A DNA stretch of 64,000 nt from positions 1,426,001 to 1,490,000 of the forward strand of contig NZ_JAABOP010000001.1 in NCBI RefSeq assembly GCF_010671595.1, in the 5' to 3' direction. This document shows positions 15,072 to 24,093 of the stretch, one piece after another. Numbering within the stretch: position 1 is the first letter of the stretch; the number at the start of each line of letters is the position of its first letter. The stretch comes from Muriicola jejuensis. GTDB lineage: Bacteria > Bacteroidota > Bacteroidia > Flavobacteriales > Flavobacteriaceae. The position numbers and the translations under genes were made by a program. The notes under the pieces were generated by a model. That model did not search any database and was not told the DNA's origin. It was given only the letters and a program-made list of their open reading frames with translations.

Positions 15072-16949
15072 TCAACCCGAGGGCTGCAGAGATGGGACCG
15101 GGTTTTTCAGCACAAACTTTACGCTCTGTCCGAATGTATCAAAAATGTGTTCAGGGGGGATGAGATCCGGGATAATATCTATTCGCTCCATCATATACCG
15201 GGGCTGGTCCAGGATCCTGACAAACAGGACACGGATATTTTTAGAACGCAGGTCCTGGAGTACGTCCTCCATGGCGTAGAGTCCTGATTGGTCCATATAC
15301 TGCATCCTGCCCAGGCGTATGATGACCGTGGTGGCCGATTCCGGGATCTGGTCAGCCAGCATCTGGAAATCACTGGTAGTACCAAAGAACAAAGGCCCTT
15401 TAATGTGCTTGATAAAGACTTTTTCCTTGAGTGAATCCGGAAATCCTTTCTCATCGGCCCAGGCCTTTTCACTTCCCGCCGAGCGGATCTCCGAACGTTT
15501 GGCCGTGAGGTCACCAATCTTCTTCATAAACATCAGGGAAGCGATCACGAGTCCGATTCCCACGGCGTAAACGAGGTTCCATATGGTCGACAATACCAGG
15601 ACCACTAGCATAATAATGACCTCAGAACTCAATTTAACAGGGCCTATCACCATATCCTTGGGAAGGCTGGGAATGGCTTTTAAACCTTTGTAATCCATCA
15701 CCTTGATCCCTACGGTGATCAGTATACCTGCCAGTACTGCTGCCGGAATTTGTGAGGCCACCGGCCCTAAGGCAAGTAGGATAATCAATAAGAGAATGCC
15801 CGAGATGACTCCGGATAACCGGGTTTTCCCTCCGGCATTGATATTGACCACTGTTCTGATAGTGGCTCCGGCTCCGGGGATTCCTCCAAAGATGGCTGCA
15901 ACGCTGTTGCCAATTCCCTGTCCGACCAGTTCCTTATTGGGATTGTGCCTGGTCTTGGTCATGTTGTCTGCCACTACGGAGGTGAGGAGGGAGTCTATGG
16001 ATCCCAGCAGGGCAAGGGTAAGCGCCGTGAAGACATAAGGGGTAATTGAGGTAAGCCTGAACTGGGTTACAATTCCGAGATTTGGTACGGGAAATCCTTC
16101 GGGGATGGTCTCTATAGGACGGTAATCCAGACCAATACCATACGCTATTCCTGAGACCAGGATCAGGGCAGCCAGAGTACTTGGCACCTTGTCGGTGATT
16201 TTTTTTAAGCCGAAGATGATCCCAACTGTGATCAGTGCGAGGATGAGTTCGATGAAATCTATATTGCGGAGCGCCCTGGGAAGAACGGAGATGGCGCCAA
16301 TCACTCCGGAAGCTTCCTTCGCAGCCAGAACCTGTGCCTCCTTGAGGATCTCCTCATCCGTGATCTCTCCGGCCCTGGAGATGGTCTCCTTAAAATCTTC
16401 CAGGACCAGGATCCCCTCTCCTGCTTCTTCTCTAAGGATATTTTCCAGGATCAGTTCCTCTGCTTCCGGAGTGAAGGGTTTTACGTAGCTCTCATCTTCT
16501 TTGGGATAATATCCCAGGGCAGGGAGTAATTGTGTGATAATGATGATGAGGCCGATGGCTGTCATAAACCCGGACACGACGGGGTATGGGATATACCGTA
16601 TATAACTGCCAATGCCGATCAGACCGAGCCCGATCTGCATGAGCCCCCCCAGGAGGAACACTGTAAGGATGGCAGGAAGAGCTTTTTCCACACTGCCGTC
16701 ATAGCCCGCAATAATACCGGCGATCACGATCATACTCACCGCCGTCATGGGCGCAGTAGGCCCGGATATCTGAGTGGGTGTGCCCCCAAAAAGGGCTGCG
16801 AAGATGCTTATGAAAATAGCGCCGTACAATCCGGCACTGGGCCCCAGGCCTGAACTAACTCCGAAGGCCAGGGCTAACGGAAGGGCCACGATCCCGGCGG
16901 TGATCCCCCCAAGGAGATCGCCCCGAAAATGCGTGAATAGAGCTTTCAT
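15072..16949 (-). CDS. SulP-family anion transporter with STAS domain (SulP1)
   Basis: This 625-residue inner-membrane protein has the SulP core: ITAGIVALPLALAFGVSSGLGPSAGLYGA, the TPTQISGPTAPMT motif and many hydrophobic spans. A C-terminal STAS domain covers ~525-610 (VIIRLGRMQYMDQSGLYAMEDVL). Residues ~149-230 form a mainly hydrophilic insertion between membrane spans that SulP2 has in a shorter form and SulP3 lacks. The gene lies downstream of a beta-carbonic anhydrase and a second SulP, all on one strand, so bicarbonate is the most likely substrate. Sulfate remains possible. Confidence 0.88.
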   Translation of the reverse strand: MKALFTHFRGDLLGGITAGIVALPLALAFGVSSGLGPSAGLYGAIFISIFAALFGGTPTQISGPTAPMTAVSMIVIAGIIAGYDGSVEKALPAILTVFLLGGLMQIGLGLIGIGSYIRYIPYPVVSGFMTAIGLIIIITQLLPALGYYPKEDESYVKPFTPEAEELILENILREEAGEGILVLEDFKETISRAGEITDEEILKEAQVLAAKEASGVIGAISVLPRALRNIDFIELILALITVGIIFGLKKITDKVPSTLAALILVSGIAYGIGLDYRPIETIPEGFPVPNLGIVTQFRLTSITPYVFTALTLALLGSIDSLLTSVVADNMTKTRHNPNKELVGQGIGNSVAAIFGGIPGAGATIRTVVNINAGGKTRLSGVISGILLLIILLALGPVASQIPAAVLAGILITVGIKVMDYKGLKAIPSLPKDMVIGPVKLSSEVIIMLVVLVLSTIWNLVYAVGIGLVIASLMFMKKIGDLTAKRSEIRSAGSEKAWADEKGFPDSLKEKVFIKHIKGPLFFGTTSDFQMLADQIPESATTVIIRLGRMQYMDQSGLYAMEDVLQDLRSKNIRVLFVRILDQPRYMMERIDIIPDLIPPEHIFDTFGQSVKFVLKNPVPSLQPSG

Positions 16950-16999
16950 AAGAGGTTTGGATCGGTTGTTCCTTCTAAGATACTCTTATTTAAGCAAAT

Positions 17000-17025
17000 A
17001 AAAGCCAGTAAAATATACTGGCTTT
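17000..17025 (-). terminator. hairpin between carbonic anhydrase and SulP1
   Basis: AAAGCCAGTA (17001-17010) pairs with TACTGGCTTT (17016-17025), a perfect 10-bp stem with a 5-base loop. The U tract on the minus strand is weak, so it may be a partial terminator after the carbonic anhydrase gene. Confidence 0.65.
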
Positions 17026-17049
17026 CATGAATTTGTGGGAAAAGTACAT

Positions 17050-17676
17050 TTAGTCCAAATGATAGATCTCCATAATGTTTTTGAGGATGTCCTCAAAATT
17101 GATCCTTAGGTCTACCAGTTTCCCTGTATGTATGTCAAAGACCCAGCCGTAGACCTTTAAGTTTCGGTCCCGGTAGGCTTTCTGTACGGCCGCTGTTTTG
17201 ATGAGGTTCACGCACTGTTCCTGCACGTTGAGCTCCACCAGCCGTTCGTATTTTTTCTCTTCATCTGAAATGGAATCGAGCTCTTTCCTGTGAATGCGGT
17301 ATACATCCCTTATATTGCGCAGCCAGGGGTTGAGAACGCCCAGGTCTGCCGACTGCATGGCGGCCTTCACCCCTCCACAGCCGTAGTGCCCGCATACCAC
17401 TACATGGTTCACTTTCAGGTGTTGTATGGCGTATTCTACCACAGACATGACGTTCAGATCCACGCTGATGACCATATTGGCAATGTTCCTGTGGACAAAG
17501 ACCTCCCCGGGCCCCAGCCCCATGACCTCTTCAGCCGTGACCCGGCTGTCCGAACATCCGATATAGAGCATTTCAGGGTTTTGACCCTTTCCCATTTCGT
17601 CGAAGAATCGGGAATCTGTCTTGAGCTTTTCACTGATCCATTTTTCGTTGTTCTTAAAAACTTCTTCTATTTTCAT
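17050..17676 (-). CDS. beta-carbonic anhydrase
   Basis: This 208-residue zinc enzyme interconverts CO2 and bicarbonate. The zinc ligands Cys41, His97 and Cys100 lie in GCSDSRV and CGHYGCGG, and the Asp43-Arg45 dyad is intact. There is no signal peptide, so it should be cytoplasmic. It sits between two SulP transporters: 20 bases behind SulP2 and 100 bases ahead of SulP1. The arrangement suggests that imported bicarbonate is handed to, or balanced by, this enzyme. Confidence 0.95.
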   Translation of the reverse strand: MKIEEVFKNNEKWISEKLKTDSRFFDEMGKGQNPEMLYIGCSDSRVTAEEVMGLGPGEVFVHRNIANMVISVDLNVMSVVEYAIQHLKVNHVVVCGHYGCGGVKAAMQSADLGVLNPWLRNIRDVYRIHRKELDSISDEEKKYERLVELNVQEQCVNLIKTAAVQKAYRDRNLKVYGWVFDIHTGKLVDLRINFEDILKNIMEIYHLD

Positions 17677-17696
17677 CTGTCGCTTATTAGGGGTTG

Positions 17697-19277
17697 TTAT
17701 GCCGTTTTGGGTCTGAGTGTAAAGAATTTGATAAAACTATCTGGATCTTTGATGATACCTTTTTCAGATATCAGGGTAATGTGAATATTCCTTTCTTTGG
17801 CTTTATAAGAGAAATCCTCGAGAATTTCGATAATATCGTTATCCAAATAGCGGGTATTTCGCACATCCAGTTCAAGATAAGTATCTTTAGGGAGACCTTC
17901 TAATTCTTTAAGGATGGCCCCTTTGTTAAAAAAGGTCACTTCTTCTGCAAAGGTCATTTTAATCTTGTGAAAACCATTGCTTTTGTCCTGTATGTGAAGA
18001 AAATGGGAATTCTGATAGCTCTTGATCAGGATCACGACGATCCCCACGCCAAGTCCCAGTCCAATCCCCACGAGGAGGTCGGTAAATATAATCCCCAGGA
18101 CGGTGACCGTGAACGGGATGAACTGCTTCCAGCCAAGGGCGTACATTTTCTTAAACAGTGCAGGCTTGGCGAGTTTATACCCTACGATGAAGAGGATTGC
18201 TGCCAGTACTGACAAAGGGATCATATTGAGCAACCTTGGGATCAGGATTACGGAGATCAGCAATAAAAATCCATGGATAATGGCAGACATCTTGGATTTT
18301 GCCCCCGACTGTATATTGGCCGAACTTCGGACGATCACCTGAGTGATTGGCAAACCGCCTATCAGACCGGAAATGATATTTCCTGTACCCTGTGCCAGGA
18401 GTTCTCTGTTGGTGGGGGTCACGTGCTTCTCGGGATCCAGTTTATCCGTAGCCTCCACACACAACAAAGTCTCCAGGCTGGCCACAAGAGCTATGGTGAA
18501 GGCGGTAATCCAGATCTCTGGCTGTGTGATCACTCCGAAATTAGGAAAACTGAACTGTGCCAGGAATGACGCTGCATCATCGGGTATGGGTACCTTTACA
18601 AGGTGATCTGTGGTAATCCCCCAGAAGGGATGTCCCTTCGTGAGCACAAAAAAAAGTATACCGGTAATCACCGCGACTAGAGGACCCTGAATGAGCTGGA
18701 AGAATCTGGCTTTTTTTACCAGAACCCTGTCCCATAACAAGAGTATTCCCAGCCCGAGGATGGCTACTGCCGTAGCCCCCGGACTAATATATCGCAGTGC
18801 ATTGAAGATTTCCGAAAATGTATTCTCCCCGTCGACCTGTACAAATGCCAGATCTCCTTCGGGGTCCACATCATATCCGAAGAAATGCGGGATCTGTTTG
18901 AGAATGATGATGATACCTATCCCAGTGAGCATCCCTTTGATCACGGAAGATGGAAAGTAGTATCCTATAATTCCCGCTCTCAGCAACCCGAAAAGCAATT
19001 GGATCATACCACCCAAAACCACCGCCAATAGAAAATTCTGGTATCCCCCCAGGGCGCCTATGGCGGTGAGAACAATAGCCGCCAGACCTGCCGCGGGACC
19101 GCTTACCCCTATGGTGGAGCCACTGAGGGAACCCACTACAATGCCTCCTACAATTCCCGCGATCAGTCCGGAGAACAAGGGAGCCCCGCTGGCCAAAGCT
19201 ATCCCCAAACAGAGAGGAAGGGCAACAAAGAAGACTACGATACTAGCCGGCAAATCATTTTTAAGTGTTTTGAACAT
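17697..19277 (-). CDS. SulP-family anion transporter (SulP2)
   Basis: This 526-residue membrane protein has the SulP signature region (ASIVVFFVALPLCLGIALASGAP and STIGVSGPAAGLAAIVL) and about a dozen hydrophobic spans. A short C-terminal STAS-like region (TYLELDVRNTRYLDNDIIEILEDF) is recognisable. It is the likely first gene of the SulP2 - carbonic anhydrase - SulP1 run. SulP proteins next to carbonic anhydrase are often bicarbonate transporters (BicA-like). The assignment is from context. Confidence 0.88.
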   Translation of the reverse strand: MFKTLKNDLPASIVVFFVALPLCLGIALASGAPLFSGLIAGIVGGIVVGSLSGSTIGVSGPAAGLAAIVLTAIGALGGYQNFLLAVVLGGMIQLLFGLLRAGIIGYYFPSSVIKGMLTGIGIIIILKQIPHFFGYDVDPEGDLAFVQVDGENTFSEIFNALRYISPGATAVAILGLGILLLWDRVLVKKARFFQLIQGPLVAVITGILFFVLTKGHPFWGITTDHLVKVPIPDDAASFLAQFSFPNFGVITQPEIWITAFTIALVASLETLLCVEATDKLDPEKHVTPTNRELLAQGTGNIISGLIGGLPITQVIVRSSANIQSGAKSKMSAIIHGFLLLISVILIPRLLNMIPLSVLAAILFIVGYKLAKPALFKKMYALGWKQFIPFTVTVLGIIFTDLLVGIGLGLGVGIVVILIKSYQNSHFLHIQDKSNGFHKIKMTFAEEVTFFNKGAILKELEGLPKDTYLELDVRNTRYLDNDIIEILEDFSYKAKERNIHITLISEKGIIKDPDSFIKFFTLRPKTA

Positions 19278-19345
19278 AAGAGAATGTGTTTGTTCCTGTA
19301 CCAGACCGGTACGGGGAGTTATTAAATAATGTAGAATTCAGGCGG

Positions 19346-19657
19346 TCAGGAAAGTTCTTCGGGAGGGGGGAGCTTTATTTCCAGATAGATGGCACGGAAG
19401 GTTTCATTAGTGTTCCAGGCCGAGTGCTCTGAATAGAGTGAAGATAATCCGTTTCTGAGGCTAAAGGGCAGGGAGAAGAGGGTCTCTTCAGAATGATCCA
19501 CTTTTTCCTGTTCCTTAGACTCCTCTTCGTTCAAATTAAACGCTATACCAGGGCTGTTCTCATCCAGTAATTGAAGAATAGGCGGAGCTGTGATCGACAG
19601 AAGCCAAAGGACACTGACGAACACGACGAGACCAGATCTGATTTTTTTTAGCTCCAT
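19346..19657 (-). CDS. small membrane-anchored hypothetical protein
   Basis: This 103-residue protein has one N-terminal hydrophobic segment (GLVVFVSVLWLLSITAPPILQLL), then an acidic stretch (NEEESKEQEKVDHSEE) and a proline-rich tail ending in PPPEELS. No family is recognised. It stands between the Bat operon and SulP2 on the same strand, 46 bases after batE. Gene-like codon use and a plausible start support it as real. Confidence 0.62.
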   Translation of the reverse strand: MELKKIRSGLVVFVSVLWLLSITAPPILQLLDENSPGIAFNLNEEESKEQEKVDHSEETLFSLPFSLRNGLSSLYSEHSAWNTNETFRAIYLEIKLPPPEELS

Positions 19658-19703
19658 TTCCCAAAAATAAAAGGAATACTATCAATTCCAAGTAAAAAGT
19701 AAA

Positions 19704-20462
19704 CTAAAAGTCTTTCAAAGCCTTCATATCCGAGGCTGGGATCCACCCGTTCTTGCCGTCGGACAACCTGATCTTCTTCCAGTCTTCCAGGGTCTCCTCT
19801 ACAAAAACCTTGCTTCCTTCGTGGAGGGTGAAAAGGGTAGTGCTCCTGTTGTTGGGTTCTTCTTTCACTGCTGTTTCCCGGGCAAAAATGATCGCAGGCC
19901 GGGTATCCCTGTATTCCTGGTATTGCAGAACGGCGAGGGTCACACTCATGACCGTGAGAAAAAGGCAGACCATGCTTCCAATAAACGCCAGTCTTTTTTT
20001 ATCCGCAAACCTGAAGAAATAGAAGGCTATATACAGCAGGACAAAAAGGATCATAAGAACGATTGAGGTATAGGCCCACTGATCATAGGTCATGATATTC
20101 ATCACCCGGGAGGTGATCCTTGTCATCGCGCTTTGAGGGATGGGTTCGATCTCATCGATCGTCATCTGCCGGGCATAGTTGAGGTTATCCCTGATCTCCG
20201 TATCGTTGGGATCCAGCAACAAGGCCTTTTCATAATAATAGATAGAGGGCGCTATTTCTTTGAGTTTATAGTGCGCATTGCCCAGATTGAAATAGAGGCT
20301 TGGTGAGTGAGACCCGCTCTCGAGGATATGCTGATAGTTCTCGATGGCCAGTTCATAGTCGCCTTCGTTATAGGCTTTGGTCGCCTCTTCGAACAACACC
20401 TCATTCTGGGAATAACAGAACGAGGCAACGAATAACCACAATAGAAGAATGTGCTTTTTCAT
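19704..20462 (-). CDS. batE: BatE: TPR and SH3-like domain membrane protein
   Basis: This 252-residue protein has a signal sequence (HILLLWLFVASFCYSQ), TPR repeats over ~20-95 (EATKAYNEGDYELAIENYQHIL ...), two membrane segments near 125-175, and a C-terminal SH3-like domain ending in GWIPASDM. The ATG at 20462 is one base from the batD stop (TAATATG), so upstream reading frame is ignored. It is the last gene of the Bat operon, which has been linked to oxygen tolerance in Bacteroides and to stress or envelope integrity elsewhere. The molecular role is unresolved. Confidence 0.88.
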   Translation of the reverse strand: MKKHILLLWLFVASFCYSQNEVLFEEATKAYNEGDYELAIENYQHILESGSHSPSLYFNLGNAHYKLKEIAPSIYYYEKALLLDPNDTEIRDNLNYARQMTIDEIEPIPQSAMTRITSRVMNIMTYDQWAYTSIVLMILFVLLYIAFYFFRFADKKRLAFIGSMVCLFLTVMSVTLAVLQYQEYRDTRPAIIFARETAVKEEPNNRSTTLFTLHEGSKVFVEETLEDWKKIRLSDGKNGWIPASDMKALKDF

Positions 20463-20463
20463 A

Positions 20464-22248
20464 TTACAATTGTTTGTCGAGGGATGAGATGACTTCGATG
20501 GCCTTGTCGTAATCCTGCTGCATCTGCACCTGTGAAAAGGGACTGTACCTCGCCATTTCGCAGTTCTTGAGAAGGGAAATAAAACCGTCTGTGGCAAGTT
20601 CATCGACTTTCTTTTTTGTGAAGAGAGCTTCGATCTTTTCCTTACTGAACTCGGTGGTCTCTATCTTCAGTTTGGCCTTGAGATAGTTGTGGAGCGCTTT
20701 TTCCAGTGCTATGTAGAATTCGTCCTTCTCTCCCATGGCCTTCCTGGCTTTGTACAGGTATTTCCTCGCGAGCTTATTGGCCCTTTTGATCTTCCTTCCT
20801 GCGACATCGCTTGCAATTGCTTCTCTTCTCCTGCCGAAGATGATGGCGAGTGGAATGATCAAAAGCGGGCTCAGGAAAAAGAGGTAGTAGTTCAGAGAGC
20901 CGAAGAACGGAGTCTCTGTCCTGGGGGTCAGATCAGGAGATAATTTTATAAAGTGGAACTGGCTCCCTGTTGCCTGTACCGGCCTTTTGTTGTTGGAAGC
21001 GATGGGAATGCTACCCCCTGAGGATTCCAGGGGTCCGCTGGTCACCTCAATATTGATCTCCTCCGAAGACAGTGTTTTATAGGTCTCATCCTCGGGATCA
21101 AAATAACTGAAGCGGATAGGGGGTATGGGATAGTTGCCTTTGAATGAAGGCACCACCGTATAGTTGTTGCTCACCTTCCCCTGCATTCCCGAGAGGGTGG
21201 TCCTCACGTTTTCGTTGTACTCCGGCTCGTAAACTTCCAGGGAACCCGGCATTTCGAGGGCGGGTAACTGGAAGAGTTTGAGGTTCCCATTTCCTTCCAC
21301 TTCCACGACGGCCTGCAGGGATTCAGTGGCCTTCAGCGTGCTTTTACTCGTGGTTACCTGAAAGCGGAAGCTTCCCACTGCCCCACTAAAATCGCTGGGT
21401 TGCCCCTCCTGGGGAAGGGGTTGTACCTCTATGGTCCTATTTCCGGCAGATACGGTCTTATTGGTCTGGGTATAGATAGGCTGCCCGAAAAAATCCCTCC
21501 GGTTAGTGGGTACGTCCAGGGTGATCTCCAGTGAGAGGGGCTCAATTTCAAGGGCCCCGCTTTTCTGAGGATAGAGGACCACGCGTTTCAATATCACGTA
21601 GCGGTAGGATTTCCCCTCGTAGGTACCATTCTTTACACTATAAGAGGTAACCGGAATATCCTGGCTCCAGAAGTTGTTGTAAGTAGGGTTGTCCAGAGGG
21701 CGGAAATTAGACACATTAATCGTAGGGCTCACGTATAGTTTGTAAACCACGCTCACCGCCTCATTCATGTAGGGATTGGATTTTGAGACCTCGGCCACAA
21801 GGTGCAGGTTCTGATCGGCGATGTCATCCGCCGTGAGCTGGTCACTGGGCTTGTCGACCGCCGCGGTCACCTCCACCTTTTTTGGGGTGGTCTTGTAGGT
21901 AATCCCGTCAATGACAATGGTCGCCTGATTGATGGTAAACACCCCTCTCTGAGTGGGGGCCAGGGTGTAGGAGTAGGTCTTGGAATAACTTTTAACCCCA
22001 TTGATCCACGAAGAACTGATAGCTTGGGAAGGCCCCATCAGGACCCTGAATCCCTCGAAATTGGGAGGGGTAAAGTTATCCCCATCCCGGTTCATGGTGA
22101 ATTCCACACGCAGGCGTTCATTCAATCCGAGTTTTTCTTTGCTCAGATTAGTTTCAAACTCCACGGCCTCATCCTCCTGTGCGAATCCGATCATGGCTCC
22201 GAACAGGAACAAGATCACCAGAACCTTGTGTAGTACGGTCTGTTTCAT
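20464..22248 (-). CDS. batD: BatD: periplasmic protein with C-terminal membrane anchor
   Basis: This 594-residue protein has a signal peptide ending in GFAQ, then a long beta-rich periplasmic region typical of BatD (NERLRVEFTMNRDGDNFTPP; YSYTLAPTQRGVFTI). One membrane span follows near residue 440 (YYLFFLSPLLIIPLAIIFG), then a cytoplasmic tail with a charged helical region. The start is the ATG at 22248, which overlaps the batC stop by one base (TGATG). An adjacent in-frame GTG is less likely. It lies between batC and batE. Confidence 0.88.
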   Translation of the reverse strand: MKQTVLHKVLVILFLFGAMIGFAQEDEAVEFETNLSKEKLGLNERLRVEFTMNRDGDNFTPPNFEGFRVLMGPSQAISSSWINGVKSYSKTYSYTLAPTQRGVFTINQATIVIDGITYKTTPKKVEVTAAVDKPSDQLTADDIADQNLHLVAEVSKSNPYMNEAVSVVYKLYVSPTINVSNFRPLDNPTYNNFWSQDIPVTSYSVKNGTYEGKSYRYVILKRVVLYPQKSGALEIEPLSLEITLDVPTNRRDFFGQPIYTQTNKTVSAGNRTIEVQPLPQEGQPSDFSGAVGSFRFQVTTSKSTLKATESLQAVVEVEGNGNLKLFQLPALEMPGSLEVYEPEYNENVRTTLSGMQGKVSNNYTVVPSFKGNYPIPPIRFSYFDPEDETYKTLSSEEINIEVTSGPLESSGGSIPIASNNKRPVQATGSQFHFIKLSPDLTPRTETPFFGSLNYYLFFLSPLLIIPLAIIFGRRREAIASDVAGRKIKRANKLARKYLYKARKAMGEKDEFYIALEKALHNYLKAKLKIETTEFSKEKIEALFTKKKVDELATDGFISLLKNCEMARYSPFSQVQMQQDYDKAIEVISSLDKQL

Positions 22249-23063
22249 CACCAGTCTTTTGCGTTCTTGCTTTTAGGTCCCTTTACCTTTTTTTCATTCA
22301 TCTTCTCCTGCACCTTGTTCTCCTCATTCTGCATGGCCTCCAGCAGGTTCTTTATCTGTTGGGGGGAAAGCTGATTGGGTTTGGGTTGATTCTTCTCCTC
22401 GGGCTTTTCCCCTTGTTTGGGCTGTTCCTTTTTCTCCTCTCCTTCCCCTTCCTTATTGTCTTCCTTTTCCTGGTCTCCTCCTTCCTTTTCCTGTTGGTCT
22501 TGCTGGTCTTCTTTATTTTCCTGCTCCTGCGGGTCTTCCTTTTCTTTTTGGTCCTTTTTCTCGTCTTCCCCGTCCTTCTGCTGATTTTGCTGTTTTTTAG
22601 CCAGTGCTTTTGCCAGTGCGAGGTTGTATCGGGTCTCCTCGTCAGACGGGTTATTTCTGAGGGCTTCCTTATAGGCCTCGACGGCCTTTTCATACTCCTC
22701 GTTTTTCATAAAGACATTACCCATGTTGTGGAATGCCTTGTGTTTTTCCGGTTTTTCCCCTGCGATCTCCCCTGCTTGCTTGAACCGGCCAAAAGCCTCT
22801 TCCAAACTCTCCTTTTTGTAATACGCAGTACCCAGATTGTAAGGGGCTATGGCGTTTTCCCCGCTTTTTGAGATGGCCCTGCGGTAATCGGCTTCGGCTT
22901 TTACAAATTCGTTCTCAGACAGTTCCTCGTTCGCTTGCCAGGTCAGGTTCAGGGAATTCTTCAGAGCCTTTTCGGATTCCCTGGCCTTCTCTTCCTGAGC
23001 GAAAGCAGAAGAGATCATACCCAGCGCGAGTAAAAAAAACAGCTTATTCATGATCTTCTTCAT
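22248..23063 (-). CDS. batC: BatC: TPR protein with highly charged tail
   Basis: This 271-residue protein has a signal peptide (FFLLALGMISSAFAQ), three or so TPR units over ~40-150 (APYNLGTAYYKKESLEEAFGRF; AFHNMGNVFMKNEEYEKAVEAY) and a low-complexity Lys/Glu/Gln/Asp-rich tail from ~155 to 235. A conserved-looking C-terminal segment containing LSPQQIKNLLEAMQNEE follows. Its 5' end overlaps batB by 20 bases. TPR and acidic tail suggest a scaffold for the VWA proteins BatA and BatB. Confidence 0.88.
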   Translation of the reverse strand: MKKIMNKLFFLLALGMISSAFAQEEKARESEKALKNSLNLTWQANEELSENEFVKAEADYRRAISKSGENAIAPYNLGTAYYKKESLEEAFGRFKQAGEIAGEKPEKHKAFHNMGNVFMKNEEYEKAVEAYKEALRNNPSDEETRYNLALAKALAKKQQNQQKDGEDEKKDQKEKEDPQEQENKEDQQDQQEKEGGDQEKEDNKEGEGEEKKEQPKQGEKPEEKNQPKPNQLSPQQIKNLLEAMQNEENKVQEKMNEKKVKGPKSKNAKDW

Positions 23064-24090
23064 TAAAAAGGTTCAACTTTTGGAGCCATTTTGTTTTTCT
23101 CTCCAGTAAAAAGACATCTAAAAATAGGAAGAATAAGGCTGCGCCCAAAAACCACTGGAACTGATCCTTGTAATCTGCAAACTGCTTTGCCTCAAATTCG
23201 GTCTTGTCTATCTGGTTGAGCGCATCCTTGATCTCTTCTACGGCTTTTTCTGTATTGGAGCCGTCAATATATGCTCCATTTCCCTTATCGGCAATTTCCT
23301 CCAGGATCTCGGGATGTAGTCTGGTAATGACCACCTCGCCTTGGCTATCCTTTTTCAACTCCTGGGTGATCCCATTTCTCTTGATGGGGATAGGAGCTCC
23401 TTTTTCTTTCCCAACGCCTATCGTAAATACTTTGATCCCTTGCTCGACCGCCAGGTCTACGGCATCTATGGCAAGACCGTCACTGTGGTCTTCCCCATCC
23501 GATACTATGAACAAGACCCGGTTGGTTTGTTCCTGGTCGTCGTAGAAGGTCGTGGCCAGTTTAATGGCCTCATCGATGGCCGTTCCCATAGACGACAGCA
23601 GGTCTGTGTTCAGGTATTGCAGGAACATCTTTGCCACGGCGTAATCCGTGGTGATGGGCAGTTGAGGAGCCGCTTGTCCGGCATAGGCGATGATGCCTAT
23701 CCGGTCGCTGGCGAGTTGATTGATGATCTCAGAGACCAGCCGTTTTGCTTTTTCAAGCCTGTTAGGGGCTATGTCTTCAGCCAGCATGCTTTTGGATACA
23801 TCGATGGCAAAGACGATATCGACCCCTTCCCTTTTTACGGTCTCCAGTTTCGTGCCTATCTTGGGGTTGGCCAGCCCCAGGATCAGTCCGGAGAGTCCCA
23901 GCAGGAGTACGATAAGTTTTAGAACGCTTTTAAATCCCGAACGGGCCGGGGCGAGTTTTTTGAGCAGTTCCGGATCCGCGAATTTGCGCTGGGTCCTCTT
24001 TTTCCAGTACAGCAATACGAGATACAGCAGGACCATTCCCGGAAAGAGGAGGAAGAGGTAGAAATAAGTAGCTTGATCTATCTGTATCAC
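23044..24090 (-). CDS. batB: BatB: membrane-anchored VWA domain protein
   Basis: This 348-residue protein has N-terminal membrane segments, a von Willebrand A domain over ~85-290 and a C-terminal membrane segment. The metal-site motif DVSKS (DxSxS) is in VFAIDVSKSMLAEDI, with later MIDAS Thr/Asp positions in GTAIDEAI and FIVSDGEDHSDG. The start appears to be GTG at 24090. It lies 3 bases after batA. The paired VWA proteins probably form a membrane complex with BatC-E. Confidence 0.9.
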   Translation of the reverse strand: MIQIDQATYFYLFLLFPGMVLLYLVLLYWKKRTQRKFADPELLKKLAPARSGFKSVLKLIVLLLGLSGLILGLANPKIGTKLETVKREGVDIVFAIDVSKSMLAEDIAPNRLEKAKRLVSEIINQLASDRIGIIAYAGQAAPQLPITTDYAVAKMFLQYLNTDLLSSMGTAIDEAIKLATTFYDDQEQTNRVLFIVSDGEDHSDGLAIDAVDLAVEQGIKVFTIGVGKEKGAPIPIKRNGITQELKKDSQGEVVITRLHPEILEEIADKGNGAYIDGSNTEKAVEEIKDALNQIDKTEFEAKQFADYKDQFQWFLGAALFFLFLDVFLLERKTKWLQKLNLFNEEDHE

Positions 24091-24093
24091 GGT

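Noticed and set aside
19280-19320. Short inverted repeat GTACC...GGTAC upstream of SulP2
   Set aside because: Only a 5-bp match with no T run and no second copy; it could occur by chance.
22179-22871. A 230-codon plus-strand frame with very hydrophobic translation (many Leu/Phe/Val)
   Set aside because: It is the antisense of the charged Lys/Glu/Gln-rich tail of batC, which produces Phe/Leu/Val codons on the other strand.
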